In this document: positions 12,482 through 19,561 of the stretch, one piece after another
Position numbering within the stretch: the stretch's first letter is position 1
Layout of the letters: each line of letters starts with the position of its first letter
Source: DASXTS01 sp036505275
Lineage (GTDB): Bacteria > Actinomycetota > Actinomycetes > Mycobacteriales > Pseudonocardiaceae
Reading direction: 5' to 3'
DNA: 20,659 bases
NCBI GenBank assembly: GCA_036505275.1
Contig: DASXTS010000530.1
Location: 1-20,659 of the forward strand
Translations under genes and position numbers: made by a program
Notes under the pieces: model-generated
Databases searched by the model: none
What the model saw: only the letters and a program-made list of their open reading frames with translations
What the model was told of the DNA's origin: nothing

Positions 12482-14425
12482 TCAGTTCAGCTTGATCTGC
12501 ATGCCGGAGACCTCGACCATCGCGGACGGGCCGCCGATCTTGACCGACTGCATCGCCTTGAGCTCCAGCGTGTTGCCGCCGTCGATGGTCATCGACCCGC
12601 CCATGCCGGCGTTGATCTGCACGTTGCCCGCGGTGCCGCACTCGATGCGGATGGTGCCGGTGGTCGCGTTGGTGGCCCCTGGCGTCGGGTTGCACGAGAT
12701 CACGATCTCGCCGGTGCCCTTGTCGATGGACACCGCGACCGACTCGTCCAGCGCGCCGAGCAGCACCGCCGACTCCATCGGCCGGCCCCCCGGCAGCGGC
12801 GGCGCCGGCATCAGCTCGTCGTGGAACACCAGGCCGTTCTCGGTCGGGGTGGCGAACCCGCGGCGGATGACCGAGGCGGAGGCACCGGTGGCCTTCACCG
12901 CGTCGTCGCCGAGGTCGAAGTCGGTGTTGTCGTTGACCAGGCCGCCGATCACGTACGGCCGGCGCGGGTCGCCGTACTCGAAGCCGACCAGCACCTCGTC
13001 GGTGACGTCCGGGATGAACACCGCACCGCCGACCTTGCCGGTGCCGAACTGCACGACGCGAGCCCAGTTCGTCTCGTACGACGGTGAGAGCCACGGCAGC
13101 GACACCTTGACCCGGCCCTTGCCATCCGGGTCGTTGACGTTGGTGACCACGCCGCACACCAGGCCGGGGATGGTGGTCGGCGGGCTTTGGGTGCCGCCGA
13201 GGGAGGACAGGCCCAGCAACGACCGCTCGTGCCGGCCGCTGACGTAGAACCTGACGTGGTAGCCGCCCTCGGACTCGTCGATGGTGTGCTTGGCGTTGGT
13301 CACCGTCCACTTGCCGACGAAGGTCGCCGGCACCCCGGCGATGTTGACCTGCTTGCCGGCCTGCACGTCCGGGTTGCCGACGGCGTACCCCTCGGCCTCG
13401 GCGAAGACGCTGCCGATGTGCTCGGAGAGGCCGACGGCCATCTCCTCGGCGGCCGCGGTGGCGTTGGAGCCCTCGGCCAGCGGCCGGCCGGCGACCACGT
13501 ACGCGGTGTCGTCCGGCCCGATGCCGAAGTCCGGCAGGCCGGGGATGGACGGCAGCGACGGGATCGGGAACGGCAGCGAGGACATCACCTTGCCGGCCAG
13601 CGGCTTGGGCTCCTGGCCGTCGATGATCGCGGTGCCGGTGGTGGTGTCCTCCTTGGCGGTCACCACCTTCGCCTCGCACGGGTCCCAGACCCGCACCTCG
13701 ACCTTGGGCGTGATGTTGGCCGCGCTGATCCGGGGCAGGAACTCCAGCAGGTTGTCCTTGAAGGCCAGCGTCGGCGGCCCGGCGCCGACCATCGACGCGG
13801 CGGCGCCGGCCGCAGCGCCGAGCAGGCCGCCGTCGTCCGGCCGCCCGGACGGTTTGCGGAAGAAGAACTCGCCGCCGGTCACCCCGGTCTCGTAGCCGAT
13901 CTCGCGGGCCCGCTGCTTGAGGAAGTTCCAGTCGGTCTGCGCGACCTGGCTGAGGTGCTCGTGGGTGGTCTTGGTGTCGTCGATGGTGCCGATGTCCAGG
14001 CCGGCGTCGCTGGCCACCTGCCGCGCGATGTCGGCGTCGGTCATGTTGAGGAACGTCCTGGTGCGCGGCACCCGCTGCAGCCGGTGCGCCTTCTCGTAGC
14101 CGCGGACCACGGTGTAGACGTGCAACTGGGCGCACACCGCCTCGATCGAGGTGATCTCGCCCTTGATCAGCGACTTGGCCTCCATGGAGTCGGGCGCGCC
14201 GCCGAACACCTCGATCAGGCCGCCGATCTGGAAGCCGGCCATCGCGGCCAGCGTGCACTCCTCGTCCAGGAAGGTCAGCTCGAACATGTCCGGCAGGTGC
14301 AGGTGGGTGTCCACCACGGCGCGCACCAGGTGCGGCTCGACGTCCGGCCGCAGCGGCATCATGTTGAGCTTGACGCTGGCCCGGACGGTGGCGGTGCCGC
14401 CGGCCAGCAGGTCGGTGACGCTCAA
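12482..14425 (-). CDS. VgrG-like baseplate hub and spike
   Basis: A 647-residue fusion of T4 gp27-like hub and gp5-like OB-fold/needle (Pvc8-like). The first about 400 residues form the hub; PGLVCGVVTNVNDPDGKGRV at about 419-438 begins the OB-fold, which ends near RPYVIGGLVNDNTDF; the last 100 residues (GTIRIECGTAGNV, GGNTLELKAMQSVKIGG) are a short repetitive beta needle. The start is TTG at 14425, directly after the TGA of the LysM gene; GAGGTGG 5 bases upstream serves as ribosome site, and no better ATG or GTG lies nearby. No extra effector domain follows the needle, and no PAAR tip gene follows it. Confidence 0.92.
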   Translation of the reverse strand: MSVTDLLAGGTATVRASVKLNMMPLRPDVEPHLVRAVVDTHLHLPDMFELTFLDEECTLAAMAGFQIGGLIEVFGGAPDSMEAKSLIKGEITSIEAVCAQLHVYTVVRGYEKAHRLQRVPRTRTFLNMTDADIARQVASDAGLDIGTIDDTKTTHEHLSQVAQTDWNFLKQRAREIGYETGVTGGEFFFRKPSGRPDDGGLLGAAAGAAASMVGAGPPTLAFKDNLLEFLPRISAANITPKVEVRVWDPCEAKVVTAKEDTTTGTAIIDGQEPKPLAGKVMSSLPFPIPSLPSIPGLPDFGIGPDDTAYVVAGRPLAEGSNATAAAEEMAVGLSEHIGSVFAEAEGYAVGNPDVQAGKQVNIAGVPATFVGKWTVTNAKHTIDESEGGYHVRFYVSGRHERSLLGLSSLGGTQSPPTTIPGLVCGVVTNVNDPDGKGRVKVSLPWLSPSYETNWARVVQFGTGKVGGAVFIPDVTDEVLVGFEYGDPRRPYVIGGLVNDNTDFDLGDDAVKATGASASVIRRGFATPTENGLVFHDELMPAPPLPGGRPMESAVLLGALDESVAVSIDKGTGEIVISCNPTPGATNATTGTIRIECGTAGNVQINAGMGGSMTIDGGNTLELKAMQSVKIGGPSAMVEVSGMQIKLN

Positions 14426-15124
14426 TCAGACCACCTCGCCGGCATTGGGCAGGTACACGACCTGGCCGGGACGCAGCCGGGTCGGGTCGTCGATGCCGTT
14501 GGCGTCGGCCAGCGCGCGCCACCGGTTGGGGCTGCCGTAGCTGGCGTTGGCGATGGACTGCAGGCTGTCCCCGGTGGACACCACGTGCTGGCCGCGGCCG
14601 GGCTGGCCGCCCGAGGTCGGGTTGGTGGACAGCACGCCGAGCAGGCTGGGCTGCTCCTGCATGGTGATGCTGACCTTGGCCCGGATCGGGTCACCGGACT
14701 CGGTGAACCGCACATAGTTGATGTCCGCGTTGACCAGGCACACCTCGTAGGTCAGCGGGCCCCAGGTGAACACCAGGGTGGGCAGCTTGGCGGCCAGGTT
14801 CATCGCGCCGCCGGTGGCCGCGGACAGCAGCATGCCGGCCGCCATGCCGAGCAGGCCGCCGCCGGGGGACAGCCAGTTCAGCAGCTGGTCCAGCTCGTGC
14901 TTGATGCCACCGCCGCGGAACCAGGCGTTGCTGATCGTGATCTGGGACGCGGTGGACCTGCGGAAGATCGAGCCGGACGCGCCGGCCGGCGAGCCGGTGT
15001 TGCTGCTCGCGCTGGGCCGGCTGGTGATGTTGGCCCGGCGGCTGATCCGGATCTGCTCCGGGTTGAACTGGAACGTCACCAGGCCCGGCGCGGTGATCGT
15101 CTTGCTCACCAGGGTCGCCTGCAT
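14426..15124 (-). CDS. LysM-containing baseplate/tube adaptor protein
   Basis: A 232-residue protein of the T4 gp53-like / CIS tube-LysM family (Pvc7-like), which links the inner tube to the hub. The N-terminal region reads VTFQFNPEQIRISRRANI (16-33); a hydrophobic Gly/Ala-rich stretch lies at 87-112; LVFTWGPLTYEVCLVNADINY follows at 117-137; a LysM motif (HVVSTGDSLQSIANASYG, then NRWRALADANGIDDP and PGQVVYLP) fills 180-226. ATG 15124 has the strong site GAGGAGGGAGG just before it. Its TGA abuts the TTG of vgrG. The LysM here is structural and need not bind peptidoglycan. Confidence 0.9.
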   Translation of the reverse strand: MQATLVSKTITAPGLVTFQFNPEQIRISRRANITSRPSASSNTGSPAGASGSIFRRSTASQITISNAWFRGGGIKHELDQLLNWLSPGGGLLGMAAGMLLSAATGGAMNLAAKLPTLVFTWGPLTYEVCLVNADINYVRFTESGDPIRAKVSITMQEQPSLLGVLSTNPTSGGQPGRGQHVVSTGDSLQSIANASYGSPNRWRALADANGIDDPTRLRPGQVVYLPNAGEVV

Positions 15125-15137
15125 GACCCCTCCCTCC

Positions 15138-15596
15138 TCACAGGAAACCCTCGTGCGCCAGCTCCAGGGTCTCCACCGCGACATTGCCGGTGCGGGCGTC
15201 CAGGTCGGGGCCGCGCCAGCGCAGCGGGTAGACGTTGCGCAGGTTCCAGCTCATGACCGTCTCCTGGTGCGCGTCCAGCAGCGTGACCTGCGCGGTGTGG
15301 TCGGAGTAGCCGCCGTCCGAGCTGTCCCCGTACCACTCCCGGACCACCCGCTGCAGCCAGCTCTGCACGGCGCCGGAGTCGGTCGCGTTCATCGCCCTGG
15401 TCAGGCTGATCGGGGTGTAGAGCACCCGCTCCGGGATGATCGTGAAGGAGTCGTAGTTGCCGCCCTCCCTGATCATGTCGTGCTTGAAGTCGACCAGCAG
15501 GCCGCGGCAGGTCGCCCAGTAGCCGAGGTCGATGTCCTGCACCACCACCCGGAAACGGTTGCTGAGCCCGAGCAGCGTGCCGTCGGTGATGGCCAT
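15138..15596 (-). CDS. Tube-fold protein (T4 gp19-like), second of the pair
   Basis: A 152-residue phage tail protein of the TIGR02241/gp19 group. The N-terminus GLSNRFRVVVQDIDLGYWATCRG and C-terminus VETLELAHEGFL match the family ends, and ERVLYTPISLTRAM fits the central strand. ATG 15596 overlaps the stop of the preceding tube gene by 4 bases, and the two share the same fold and ends, so they look like paralogues. In related systems one such protein builds the tube and another forms the first rings at the baseplate; this position, beside the LysM adaptor, suggests a baseplate-proximal ring. Confidence 0.88.
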   Translation of the reverse strand: MAITDGTLLGLSNRFRVVVQDIDLGYWATCRGLLVDFKHDMIREGGNYDSFTIIPERVLYTPISLTRAMNATDSGAVQSWLQRVVREWYGDSSDGGYSDHTAQVTLLDAHQETVMSWNLRNVYPLRWRGPDLDARTGNVAVETLELAHEGFL

Positions 15597-16039
15597 CAGT
15601 CGTCCAGGAAGCCGTTGTGCACGAACTCCAGCGTCTCGGTGGCGACGCTGCTGGCGTGCGCGTCGAAGCTGGTGATCGACCACTTGGTCGGCATCACGCG
15701 GCGCAGGTCCCAGGTGTTCACCGGGTTGTTGCCGGAGTCCTTGAGCACGATGGACGCGGTGATCGGCTTGTACTTGAACGAGTTCTTGGACAGCCACTCG
15801 CGGACCTTGGGGGTGTCCTCGGCGGAGGCCGCCCTGGTCAGCCGGATCACCGAGTACTTGGTGTTGCCCGGGAAGTAGTAGCGCTCGTTGCCCTGGTCGC
15901 CGGCCCGGTAGTCGCACACGTCCCAGGTGACGTCCAGCCCGTCCGCCTTGGCCCAGCTGCCCAGCGGGATGGAGCCCTCCACGGTGACCTCGAACCGGTT
16001 GGCAAGGCCGAGCTTCGAGCTGTCGCTGATCGCAGGCAT
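15596..16039 (-). CDS. Tube-fold protein (T4 gp19-like), first of the pair
   Basis: A 147-residue tail tube-family protein (TIGR02241). Seen: LGLANRFEVTVEGSIPLGSW (10-29), YYFPGNTKYSVIRLTRAASA (54-73), VNTWDLRRVMPTKWSITSFD and the family ending ETLEFVHNGFLDD. AGGAG lies 7 bases before the ATG. It follows the DUF4157 gene after 24 bases, which breaks the run of overlaps. Pvc5-like by position; whether it forms bulk tube or a baseplate ring cannot be told from sequence. Confidence 0.88.
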   Translation of the reverse strand: MPAISDSSKLGLANRFEVTVEGSIPLGSWAKADGLDVTWDVCDYRAGDQGNERYYFPGNTKYSVIRLTRAASAEDTPKVREWLSKNSFKYKPITASIVLKDSGNNPVNTWDLRRVMPTKWSITSFDAHASSVATETLEFVHNGFLDD

Positions 16040-16063
16040 GGTCGCGCTCCTATCCCGAAATCC

Positions 16064-18499
16064 CTATCGAAAGTCGCTCAGCAGGCCGGCCCGCTCGCGG
16101 TCGACCAGCAGTTCGCGGCGCAGCCGGGTGCGCAGCCGGTCGTAGATGCGGACGGTCAGCTCGTCGAGGTCGATCCGCTCCGGATCGATCAGGTCCTCGT
16201 GGTGGGCGGCGGCATGCGGCGCCGCACCGGCCGCCGGGTGGGTGTCGCCGGCTCCGGTGCGGGCTCCGTCCCCGGTGCCGGCACCGGACTGCTGGGCCGG
16301 CCGGCCGCGGATCTCGTTCTCCTCGTCGCCGGTCAGGTCGATGCCCATGCCGCCGCCCATGAGGTCGACCATGCCGAGCGCCAGCTCGCCGCCGAACTGC
16401 CGCCAGCCGCGGATCCGGCCGTCGTCCTGCTGCTGGCCGGTACTCCCGGTGCCGGTGCTGCCGGTGCGGCCGCTGCCAGCGGTGCCTGCGGTGCCGCCCG
16501 TGCCGCCGCGGCCCGTCCCCCGGCCGCCCCGGCCGCCGCCGCCGTGGCCGAGGGCCTGCAGCCGCTCGTCGTCGAGCTGGTCCTCGACCATCTGGGCCGG
16601 GTTCTCCGGACGTTCAAGAAAGTCGTGCATGGTCAGCGGCTGCATGTGCAGCCGCTGACGTTCGGCGTTGACCTGGTCGAGCAGCTGGTTGCGCAGCTGG
16701 GTGCGCCGGGTGTCGCGTTCGAAGTTGGCGTCCGGCAGGTCGGCGCTGTCCAGGCCCCACTCGGCGAGCACCACGCCGCCGAAGGACTCGGCGAACGCCT
16801 CGCCGAGCTCGCCGGCGTTCCGCGGGGTCAGCGCGTCGTGCTGCTGCGTCCACCGGTTGTCCGGCAGCCGGACGCCACCGACCAGCTTGGACCCATCGCC
16901 GCCCGAGGAGCCGCCCGACGAGCCGCCGGAGCCGCCAGAACCGCCGGACGAGGCCGGGGGCGTGCCGGTCGCCGGGGTGCTGCCCGTCGGCGTGCCGCTG
17001 GTGGGCGTTCTGGTCGGCGTGCTGGTCGGCGTGCTGCTGGCCGGGGCGTCCGCGGTGCCGCTGCGGGGGATGCGCTGCACCTTGGGGTGGATCATGGGAG
17101 TGTCCGGGGCGAGCTGCCGAGGTGCCGTGGCGCGCAGGCTGACCGGCGGCGCGCCGATGGCGCCCTGCCGGGCCCAGTCCTCGTGGGCCCGGGCCTGCGC
17201 CTCCAGGTGCTGGCCGTGGCCGCTGTGCTCGTCCGGCAGCCCGCTGCCGAGCTGGCGTTGCTGCACCACGTGGGCCAGCTCGTGGGCCAGCATGCCGCGG
17301 GCCGTCGGCCCGGTGAGCGGGCCGGCCTCGGCCGGCAGGAACACCTCGCCGCCGGTGGTGAACGCGCCGGCCTGGATGGCCTCGGCCTGCCGGCCGGCCT
17401 GCGGGCCGCGGTGCACCGGCACGTCCGAGACGTCGGCGCCGTGCGCCGCCCGGAACGCGGTGACCAGGTCCGGTGGCACGGCCTCGGTGCGAGCGGGTAC
17501 CGGCTCGGCGACGGCCTCCCTTTCGGCGACGATGTGACGTTCTGATCGCTCTACTGGGGAAATTCCACATTCTCGCGATGGGCCTCGCGATGGGCCTCGC
17601 GATGGGCTCGGCTGGCTCGGCTCGGTCGGTGGCTGGTCCAGCGGCGCGCCGAGGCCGGGGCGGCGCGGCACCCGGCTGCGGGGGGTCGGTACCGGCCGGC
17701 CGGCCACCCGCGGCGCCGACGGCTGCGGGGCGCGCGCGCCGAACCGTGGCGGCTCCGGCGCCGGCGGCGGCAGCCCGAGCGGGTCGTCCTGGGCGGCCAG
17801 CATGGCCTGGGCGGCGCGCAGCCAGCCGGGGGCGCGGTACGGCGTGGCCGGCGCCTGCGCCTGGCCGACGTAGTCGTCGACCGCCTCCAGCAGCCGCGGG
17901 GCGCTGCTGGGCCCGGGCAGCGCGGCGCGGGGCAGCGGCCGCACCGGGGGTAGCGCGGGTTCCGCCGGCCGGGCGGGTTGCTGCGCCGGCACGGTGCCTT
18001 CGGTGGCCGTGGCACGCTCCGCCGGGCGGGGGGACCGGCGGCGCGGGGTGAGCGGCACCTGCGGCGCGGCGGCCTGGGCTGCGCCGGCGCCGGCGGGCGC
18101 GCCGGCCTGCCCGGCACCGGCACCGGTGGCAGGCTCGGTAGGCGGCGGCAGCACCGTGCCAAGGCCGGTGACCACCCCGACCGGCCGGTCCGCGCGCGCG
18201 GGCGGTGGCGGCACCCGCAGGATCGACCGGGTGCCGCTGACATCGGGCAGCCGCTGCGGGATCAACACCGGCGCCGTGACAGCGGCCGTCGGCCGCAGCG
18301 GCGGCAGCACCCGCCAGGCCGGCCGCAGCCGTGGACCCTGCCGCTGCGCGACACCGGCGCGGGCTGCGACACCGCCGGCTGCGCCATCGGCTACGGCCGC
18401 GCCATCGGCTACAGCTGCGACTACGGCCGCGGCGGCGCCAACCGCGGCGACGTCCGGGCCATGGCCGCGGCGGCGCCGGCCGCCGAAGGGCCATCGCAT
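16064..18499 (-). CDS. DUF4157 (eCIS core domain) protein, long and low-complexity
   Basis: An 811-residue protein with an eCIS-core DUF4157 domain at about 345-425: FRAAHGADVSDVPVHRGPQA precedes the zinc-protease-like HELAHVVQQR (His406, Glu407, His410). DUF4157 is a hallmark of contractile injection loci and is often linked to cargo or effectors. The N-terminal 340 residues are Arg/Ala/Pro-rich with few hydrophobic patches; a GPSR repeat lies near 298-310 and a Thr-Pro-rich linker near 487-509, then a Gly/Ser stretch. The C-terminal part has helical blocks (TPRNAGELGEAFAESFGGVV, LTMHDFLERPENPAQMV) and ends LTVRIYDRLRTRLRRELLVD. I see no recognisable toxin domain. ATG 18499 follows the DUF6760 stop by 7 bases. 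Scaffold, chaperone or cargo are all possible. Confidence 0.8.
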   Translation of the reverse strand: MRWPFGGRRRRGHGPDVAAVGAAAAVVAAVADGAAVADGAAGGVAARAGVAQRQGPRLRPAWRVLPPLRPTAAVTAPVLIPQRLPDVSGTRSILRVPPPPARADRPVGVVTGLGTVLPPPTEPATGAGAGQAGAPAGAGAAQAAAPQVPLTPRRRSPRPAERATATEGTVPAQQPARPAEPALPPVRPLPRAALPGPSSAPRLLEAVDDYVGQAQAPATPYRAPGWLRAAQAMLAAQDDPLGLPPPAPEPPRFGARAPQPSAPRVAGRPVPTPRSRVPRRPGLGAPLDQPPTEPSQPSPSRGPSRGPSRECGISPVERSERHIVAEREAVAEPVPARTEAVPPDLVTAFRAAHGADVSDVPVHRGPQAGRQAEAIQAGAFTTGGEVFLPAEAGPLTGPTARGMLAHELAHVVQQRQLGSGLPDEHSGHGQHLEAQARAHEDWARQGAIGAPPVSLRATAPRQLAPDTPMIHPKVQRIPRSGTADAPASSTPTSTPTRTPTSGTPTGSTPATGTPPASSGGSGGSGGSSGGSSGGDGSKLVGGVRLPDNRWTQQHDALTPRNAGELGEAFAESFGGVVLAEWGLDSADLPDANFERDTRRTQLRNQLLDQVNAERQRLHMQPLTMHDFLERPENPAQMVEDQLDDERLQALGHGGGGRGGRGTGRGGTGGTAGTAGSGRTGSTGTGSTGQQQDDGRIRGWRQFGGELALGMVDLMGGGMGIDLTGDEENEIRGRPAQQSGAGTGDGARTGAGDTHPAAGAAPHAAAHHEDLIDPERIDLDELTVRIYDRLRTRLRRELLVDRERAGLLSDFR
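17573..17608 (-). repeat. 12-bp tandem repeat (GPSR units) in the DUF4157 gene
   Basis: Three copies of TCGCGATGGGCC (plus-strand reading; the last ends CT) encode repeated Gly-Pro-Ser-Arg in the disordered region before the DUF4157 domain. In-frame and slippage-prone. Confidence 0.75.
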
Positions 18500-18506
18500 G
18501 CTGCGG

Positions 18507-18674
18507 TCACCACCCCTCGTCCGCGATCTGCGCCTGGGTATGGATCTGCCCGATCTCGGAGATCACCCGATGCCGGCTGGGGTGGTCCAGGTCGAGGATC
18601 GAGTCCAGCGACCAGTGCAGGTAGTACGCGACGTAGGTGAGCTCCTGCCACAGCTGGTCCGTCGCGTACGTCAC
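18507..18674 (-). CDS. DUF6760-family small protein
   Basis: A 55-residue protein starting at GTG 18674, overlapping the previous stop by 4 bases (GTGA). The segment LWQELTYVAYYLHWSLDSIL followed by DLDHPSRHRVISEIGQIH matches the short proteins annotated DUF6760 in actinobacterial injection loci and resembles the small Pvc6-like genes. Mostly helical, aromatic-rich, no membrane segment. In tailed phages a small gene in a similar place acts as a tail assembly chaperone, but function is unproven here. Confidence 0.8.
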   Translation of the reverse strand: MTYATDQLWQELTYVAYYLHWSLDSILDLDHPSRHRVISEIGQIHTQAQIADEGW

Positions 18675-19078
18675 GATCCCCCCGGGGCATCAGCCGCGAT
18701 GTCCACGGCAAAGGAATGCCCGCACGCCGGGCAGTCCACGGCCACGTCAGTGCGGCCCTCCTGGTTGATCCGTCGGTACAGGTCCTGCAGGAACGCGAGG
18801 TCGGAGGCGAACAGGTTCTCGATCACGAAGGTGTCCACCGCGGAGAGCCGCCCGAGCCGGGTGACCGTGCGCTCCAGCAGCAGCACGGTCAGGTAGGCCG
18901 GGTTCTGCCGCACCCTGGCGTCGGTCTGCGGCACCAGCTCGTCGCGGGCGGTGGCCAGCCGCATCACACCCTCGCGGTGCAGCTGGCCGTTCTCGTCCAC
19001 GTAGCCGCGGGGCAGCACGAACGGGTACTCCGTGCGCAGCCCGACCTCGGCAGCTGCCACCGTCGACGCAGCCGTCAT
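18671..19078 (-). CDS. Conserved 135-residue injection-system protein (tail assembly candidate)
   Basis: From ATG 19078, overlapping the tube stop by 4 bases. TEYPFVLPRGYVDENGQLHR (16-35) and GVMRLATARDELVPQTDARV (37-56) are the recognisable blocks of a family found between tube and DUF6760 genes in actinobacterial loci; VIENLFASDLAFLQDLYRRI (85-104) is helical. A single CPACGH (116-121) lies near the C-terminus, half of a zinc knuckle; it might pair in a dimer. Location suggests a tail assembly or chaperone function, by analogy with phage genes between tube and tape measure. No enzymatic motif is seen. Confidence 0.7.
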   Translation of the reverse strand: MTAASTVAAAEVGLRTEYPFVLPRGYVDENGQLHREGVMRLATARDELVPQTDARVRQNPAYLTVLLLERTVTRLGRLSAVDTFVIENLFASDLAFLQDLYRRINQEGRTDVAVDCPACGHSFAVDIAADAPGGS

Positions 19079-19533
19079 GGCGCCACCCGTTGCAGGTTCT
19101 CGCAGACGATGGTGACGGTCTCCATGAGCACCTCGGACGCGCCGGCCTTCAGCGCGCCGATCTCGATCTTCGCCGGCCAGGCGTGCTCCATGTGGTAGCG
19201 GGCCACCGGCTTGCCGTCGGTGTTGTACATGACCAGCGAGGCGCTCTTGCGGGCGGCGGCGATGTCCCCGTCGAGCACCGCCTGGTGCCAGGCCCACAGC
19301 TCCAGGCCGGCGTTCTTGCCGCGCTTGAGGACGACCGTCGGCGGCTTCTTGGTCCCTGGCAGCTTCTTGAAGATCACCTCTTTGTCCGTGGACTCCAGGA
19401 AGTCCACCGGCTGCACCTCGGTGGTGATGCCGGCGAGCTCCGAGAACGCGGCGATCTCGTAGCCGTCGATGGTGACCGAGAACCTGGCGGCGGTGAGGGC
19501 ATCGTTGGGTTGGTTCGGGCCGAGTCCAGCCAT
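19075..19533 (-). CDS. Inner tube protein (T4 gp19-like)
   Basis: A 152-residue tail tube protein (Phage_T4_gp19 family, TIGR02241), likely the main tube next to the sheath (Pvc1/Cis1-like). Seen: ALTAARFSVTIDGYEIAAFS (12-31), ELAGITTEVQPVDFLES (32-48), the central VVLKRGKNAGLELWAWHQAV and the ending IGALKAGASEVLMETVTIVC. AAGGAG stands 9 bases before the ATG, and 28 bases separate it from the sheath stop, so it keeps its own ribosome site, fitting a protein needed in many copies. Its stop overlaps the next gene. Confidence 0.92.
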   Translation of the reverse strand: MAGLGPNQPNDALTAARFSVTIDGYEIAAFSELAGITTEVQPVDFLESTDKEVIFKKLPGTKKPPTVVLKRGKNAGLELWAWHQAVLDGDIAAARKSASLVMYNTDGKPVARYHMEHAWPAKIEIGALKAGASEVLMETVTIVCENLQRVAP

Positions 19534-19561
19534 GGCTTACGTCTCCTTGGTTAGTCCGCGG

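Noticed and set aside
10098..14522. A single 1474-codon open frame on the minus strand covering vgrG, gp25 and baseplate J
   Set aside because: Its first two thirds are Arg/Ala/Gly/His-rich out-of-frame reading of vgrG and gp25; only the part from 12068 encodes baseplate J, with a proper ATG overlap.
13187..15256. A 689-codon plus-strand frame opposite vgrG and the LysM gene
   Set aside because: Antisense shadow with low-complexity Val/Gly/Ala/His composition; both genes beneath it are firmly recognised.
16064..18499. Frameshift in the N-terminal part of the DUF4157 gene
   Set aside because: The Arg/Ala-rich start looks odd, but the frame is continuous from ATG 18499, and such low-complexity regions are usual next to DUF4157 domains.
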